Assembly: GCA_017527415.1 (NCBI GenBank)
Contig: JAFXQA010000004.1
Coordinates: 1 to 55,422 of the forward strand
Length of the DNA stretch: 55,422 bases
Direction: 5' to 3'
Origin: Bacteroidales bacterium
GTDB taxonomy: Bacteria; Bacteroidota; Bacteroidia; Bacteroidales; UBA932
Shown one piece after another: positions 52,858 to 55,422 of this stretch. How positions within the stretch are numbered: the stretch's first letter is position 1; every line of letters begins with the position of its first letter. The translations under genes were made by a program, and so were the position numbers. The notes below the pieces were generated by a model, which saw only the letters and a program-made list of their open reading frames with translations, was not told the DNA's origin and made no database searches.

Positions 52858-54933
52858 CTACTTTAAAATATCATTCAGCACGGAGGCTGCGGCAAGGATG
52901 GCTCCTTCGCCGGCACCTTGGATCAGCAGCGGATAGGGATGGTATGCGCTGCGGACGATGATGGCGTTCTCTGTGCCGGTAATCCTGTAGGCAGGGTGAT
53001 TTTCGTCCACCAATTGCAGGCGGATGGATGCCTTGTAGCCGTGGGGGCCGGAGGAATCCCTGGTCAGCGAAGCCAGAAAACGCTGGTGGCAGTTCTTTTC
53101 ATCTGCTGCAATCTCCCTGGCTCTGAATTCGGGTTCGGCGGCCTCCAGCCTGGCATAGAACTCATCCAGGGGAATATTGAAGAATTCCGGACCCACAACA
53201 GGTGTGATCTCCACATCCTCTTCCTCCAGAGGGACTCCTGCCTCGCGGGCGAGGATTAGCAATTTGCGCAGAGCCTCGCGGCCGCTGAGGTCGATGCGGG
53301 GATCCGGCTCGGTCAGACCATCTTCCTGTGCTTTCCTGACTATATCGGCGAAACTGCCGGGGACGTTGTCGTAAGATGTGAGGATGCGGTTGAGGGTGCA
53401 GCTGACCACCGCTTCGATGGAAATAAGTTCATCTCCCGTATTGGCTCCGGCGGCGATGCTCTCCACTGCGGGGAGGGCGGATCCGACAGTGGTCTCGTAG
53501 CGGAGGAACACCCCGTTTTCCTGGGCGGCGGCATGCATGGCGGCGTATTCCACGAACGGCACTGCCAGCGCCCGGCGGTTGGAACTCACTATGTTTATGC
53601 CCTCCCGGAGAAGACCTTCATATTCACGCCAGATGTCCTCGCTGTCGGTCACGTCCACGAAGATGCTGCCGCGGAGGGCGGTCTTGCGCACTCGGGCGGC
53701 AAAGCCATGGTCACTGCTGGCTTCCTCGATGCGGAGTATCTTGCCGGTTCTCTCGGCGATGCGGTCTCCGGAAGTGCGGATCAGATCCACCAGCGCCGTT
53801 CCGACCGCACCCTGGCCTGCGATGTAGAGGTTCAGGGTTGCTCGCGGCGCGGTCTCGAAGAACTCGCGGTGGATCGCGTTCAGGGCCTCCCGGGCCACTG
53901 CGAGGCGGACGGTCGAGTAAATGTTGGTGCCGTCTGAGGAGCAGCCGAGGGTCTTGATTCCGGCCTTTTTGAGGCTGTCTTCCACCCTGGCGCAGGCTGC
54001 CTCGCCGTTGATGCGGCCGTTGCTCACGAGGCAAAGGAGCGATTCTCCCTGCAGGGCGTCGTCGGTGCTGGTCACGCCCATCCACTCTCCCGCCTCGGGT
54101 TCAGGCATGGCGGACACCACCGTGCCGGGGTTCTCGGGCTCGAAAGTATTGAGGATGTGGATGGCGATGCCGGCCTCCATGGCGGGCTGCACGGTAAGCG
54201 CATAGAGCACCTTGGCGCCGTGGGTGGCCATGTCCAGGGCGGCCTGGTAGGTCATTTCGGGGATGGTCCGTGCGGCGGGCACGACCTTGGGGTTGGCGGT
54301 CATGATGCCGGGCACGTCGGTCCAGATCTCCAGGCGGGATGCCTTCAGGGCGGCGGCGTAGAGGGCTGCGCTGAAGTCGGATCCCCCGCGCCCGAGGGTT
54401 GTCACCTTGCCTTCGTATTCACTGGCGATGAAGCCGGGCGCGACGAATATCTCCACCTCGGGCTCGAGGGCCACGGCGGTGGAAATGTTGTTGTAGGTTA
54501 GGGTCTGATTACCCTTGATTACGAGTATGCGGGAGTCCAGCCACTTTGTGCGGAAGCCCTCGCAGCGGAGTTTCTCCGCGATGATGGTGGTGGAGAAGAG
54601 TTCTCCGTAGGTCACCATTTCGTCCTCGGGGGCGGCGGCCAGTTTTTCGAAGAGTGCGGCGACCTTGCCGGACACCTGCTCGCGCTCAGCTCCGGTAAAG
54701 AGGCGGCGGATAATGTCTTCATGCCTGCTATTCAGGCTGTCCAGCATAACCTGCCGCTCTGCGCAGCCACGTTCGGTACGTGCCAGGTCCAGAAGCGCAT
54801 CAGTGCAACCGGAGATGGCAGAACAGACCAAGGCCACCCGGTCTCTCCGGGCAGCCTTGGATACGATGTCGAGAACTCTCGAAATGTTGGTGGCGTTCGC
54901 AACCGAACTGCCGCCGAATTTGAGGACTTGCAT
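52858..54933 (-). CDS. thrA: Bifunctional aspartokinase-homoserine dehydrogenase, shortened regulatory region
   Basis: 691 residues. The aspartokinase domain (1 to about 285) has KFGGSSVANATN, LGRGGSDFSAALYAAALKAS and HGAKVLYALTVQPAME. The homoserine dehydrogenase (from about 370) has LYIAGQGAVGTALVDLI and LTEPDPRIDLSGREALRKLL. Typical ThrA proteins are about 810-820 residues with two ACT domains between the enzymes; here that linker is only about 85 residues, room for one ACT-like unit (LLCLVSNGRIN to YSTVRLAVAREALNAIHREF). In addition, the conserved NKK of the dehydrogenase active site appears as NRR (VSSNRRALAVP). Feedback control is therefore probably different. No frameshift is visible. 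Confidence 0.9.
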   Translation of the reverse strand: MQVLKFGGSSVANATNISRVLDIVSKAARRDRVALVCSAISGCTDALLDLARTERGCAERQVMLDSLNSRHEDIIRRLFTGAEREQVSGKVAALFEKLAAAPEDEMVTYGELFSTTIIAEKLRCEGFRTKWLDSRILVIKGNQTLTYNNISTAVALEPEVEIFVAPGFIASEYEGKVTTLGRGGSDFSAALYAAALKASRLEIWTDVPGIMTANPKVVPAARTIPEMTYQAALDMATHGAKVLYALTVQPAMEAGIAIHILNTFEPENPGTVVSAMPEPEAGEWMGVTSTDDALQGESLLCLVSNGRINGEAACARVEDSLKKAGIKTLGCSSDGTNIYSTVRLAVAREALNAIHREFFETAPRATLNLYIAGQGAVGTALVDLIRTSGDRIAERTGKILRIEEASSDHGFAARVRKTALRGSIFVDVTDSEDIWREYEGLLREGINIVSSNRRALAVPFVEYAAMHAAAQENGVFLRYETTVGSALPAVESIAAGANTGDELISIEAVVSCTLNRILTSYDNVPGSFADIVRKAQEDGLTEPDPRIDLSGREALRKLLILAREAGVPLEEEDVEITPVVGPEFFNIPLDEFYARLEAAEPEFRAREIAADEKNCHQRFLASLTRDSSGPHGYKASIRLQLVDENHPAYRITGTENAIIVRSAYHPYPLLIQGAGEGAILAAASVLNDILK

Positions 54934-55422
54934 TAGTCTTCCTCCTGCTCCTGAGCTGCGTAGTCGGCAAGAAGCTTGGTCTGCACTTCGGCAGGCACGG
55001 GCACATATTCCGCAAACTTCATGGTGAAGGTGGCGGAACCGCCGGTCAGCGAGCTGAGGGTGGTGGAGTAGCGGTAGAGCTCTGCAAGGGGAACGCGGGC
55101 GTGGAGAACGGTGAAGTTACCTTCCACATCCTGGTTCATGATCATGCCGCGACGGGTGTTAAGGTCGCTCATGCAAGGGCCTACGTAATCGCTGGGAGTG
55201 AAGATATCCACATTGTAGATGGGTTCGAGGATCTTCGGGCCTGCATTGCGGAATGCCTCGCGGAAAGCGTTGCGGCCTGCGATGATGAAGGCGATTTCCT
55301 TGGAGTCCACGGGGTGCATCTTACCGTCGTATACGAACACGCGGATGTCGCGGGCGTAGGAACCGGTGAGAGGGCCTTCGACCATGCGCTCCTTGATACC
55401 CTTGAGGATGGCGGGCATGAAG
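54933..55422 (-). CDS. fusA: Elongation factor G-type protein, C-terminal part (5' end outside window)
   Basis: Only the last ~162 residues are in the window, and the frame stays open past the right edge. ILKGIKERMVEGPLTGSYAR, then VDIFTPSDYVGPCMSDLNTR and ARVPLAELYRYSTTLSSLTG are EF-G domains IV and V. The pattern resembles the EF-G2-like paralogue found in Bacteroidota more than the str-operon copy, and rpsL, rpsG and rpsJ are not adjacent. The stop overlaps the thrA start (TAATG). An internal ATG at 55418 is not the true start. Confidence 0.85.
   Translation of the reverse strand, partial: FMPAILKGIKERMVEGPLTGSYARDIRVFVYDGKMHPVDSKEIAFIIAGRNAFREAFRNAGPKILEPIYNVDIFTPSDYVGPCMSDLNTRRGMIMNQDVEGNFTVLHARVPLAELYRYSTTLSSLTGGSATFTMKFAEYVPVPAEVQTKLLADYAAQEQEED

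Overview
The window looks like a chromosomal segment of a Bacteroidales bacterium. The evidence is Bacteroidota-type families (DUF4270, DUF4294, DUF3098, a NagB-PIG-L fusion, an aspartokinase-homoserine dehydrogenase), many lipoproteins with a late-Cys lipobox, almost no Shine-Dalgarno sequences, and repeated promoters of the Bacteroidota primary-sigma type (TTTG, about 19 bp, TAnnTTTG). Most of it is GC-rich (about 60% in a sampled line); a few islands are much more AT-rich. The genus cannot be fixed from the sequence alone.

Left part (1-20.8 kb). A truncated BRO-N/antirepressor-like fragment and a tRNA-Leu(CAA) lie at the edge, followed by aroB on the plus strand. A long, tightly packed minus-strand series follows, read from 20.8 kb down to 1.7 kb: proton/sodium pyrophosphatase, NagB-PIG-L fusion, a four-gene AT-rich island, nagB, ptb, buk, a branched-chain aminotransferase, a TPR protein, a four-subunit 2-oxoacid (ketoisovalerate-type) ferredoxin oxidoreductase, radA and a secreted phosphoesterase. 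Aminotransferase, oxidoreductase, Ptb and Buk together make a plausible route from valine, leucine and isoleucine to branched-chain fatty acids with ATP made by substrate-level phosphorylation.

Middle (20.8-46.1 kb). This is the S10-spc-alpha ribosomal protein cluster on the minus strand, but it is split. rplC to rpsC lies at 42.1-46.0 kb and ends in a strong intrinsic terminator. rplP to rplQ (with secY, map, infA, rpmJ and rpoA) lies at 20.9-31.4 kb and has its own promoter. About 10.8 kb of unrelated genes on both strands separates the halves: DUF4294, two lipoproteins, lpxH, uppP, DUF3098, ftsX, a starch-synthase-like protein, DUF4270, a TlpA-like thioredoxin, acpP, pnuC and uvrC. rpsJ is not next to rplC.

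Right part (46.1-55.4 kb). A plus-strand operon carries a diadenylate cyclase, mutS2, a YraN endonuclease-like gene, a mannose-1-phosphate guanylyltransferase and an M20 deacylase. It converges on a minus-strand set of asd, a shortened thrA and the 3' end of an EF-G-type gene.

The most unusual feature is a palindromic element present twice, in frame, inside aroB and radA. The two copies share a core of about 40 bp, but their long flanking arms differ in sequence while each stays self-complementary. They resemble in principle the protein-coding palindromic elements of Rickettsia. A separate cluster of three hairpins lies between uvrC and pnuC.
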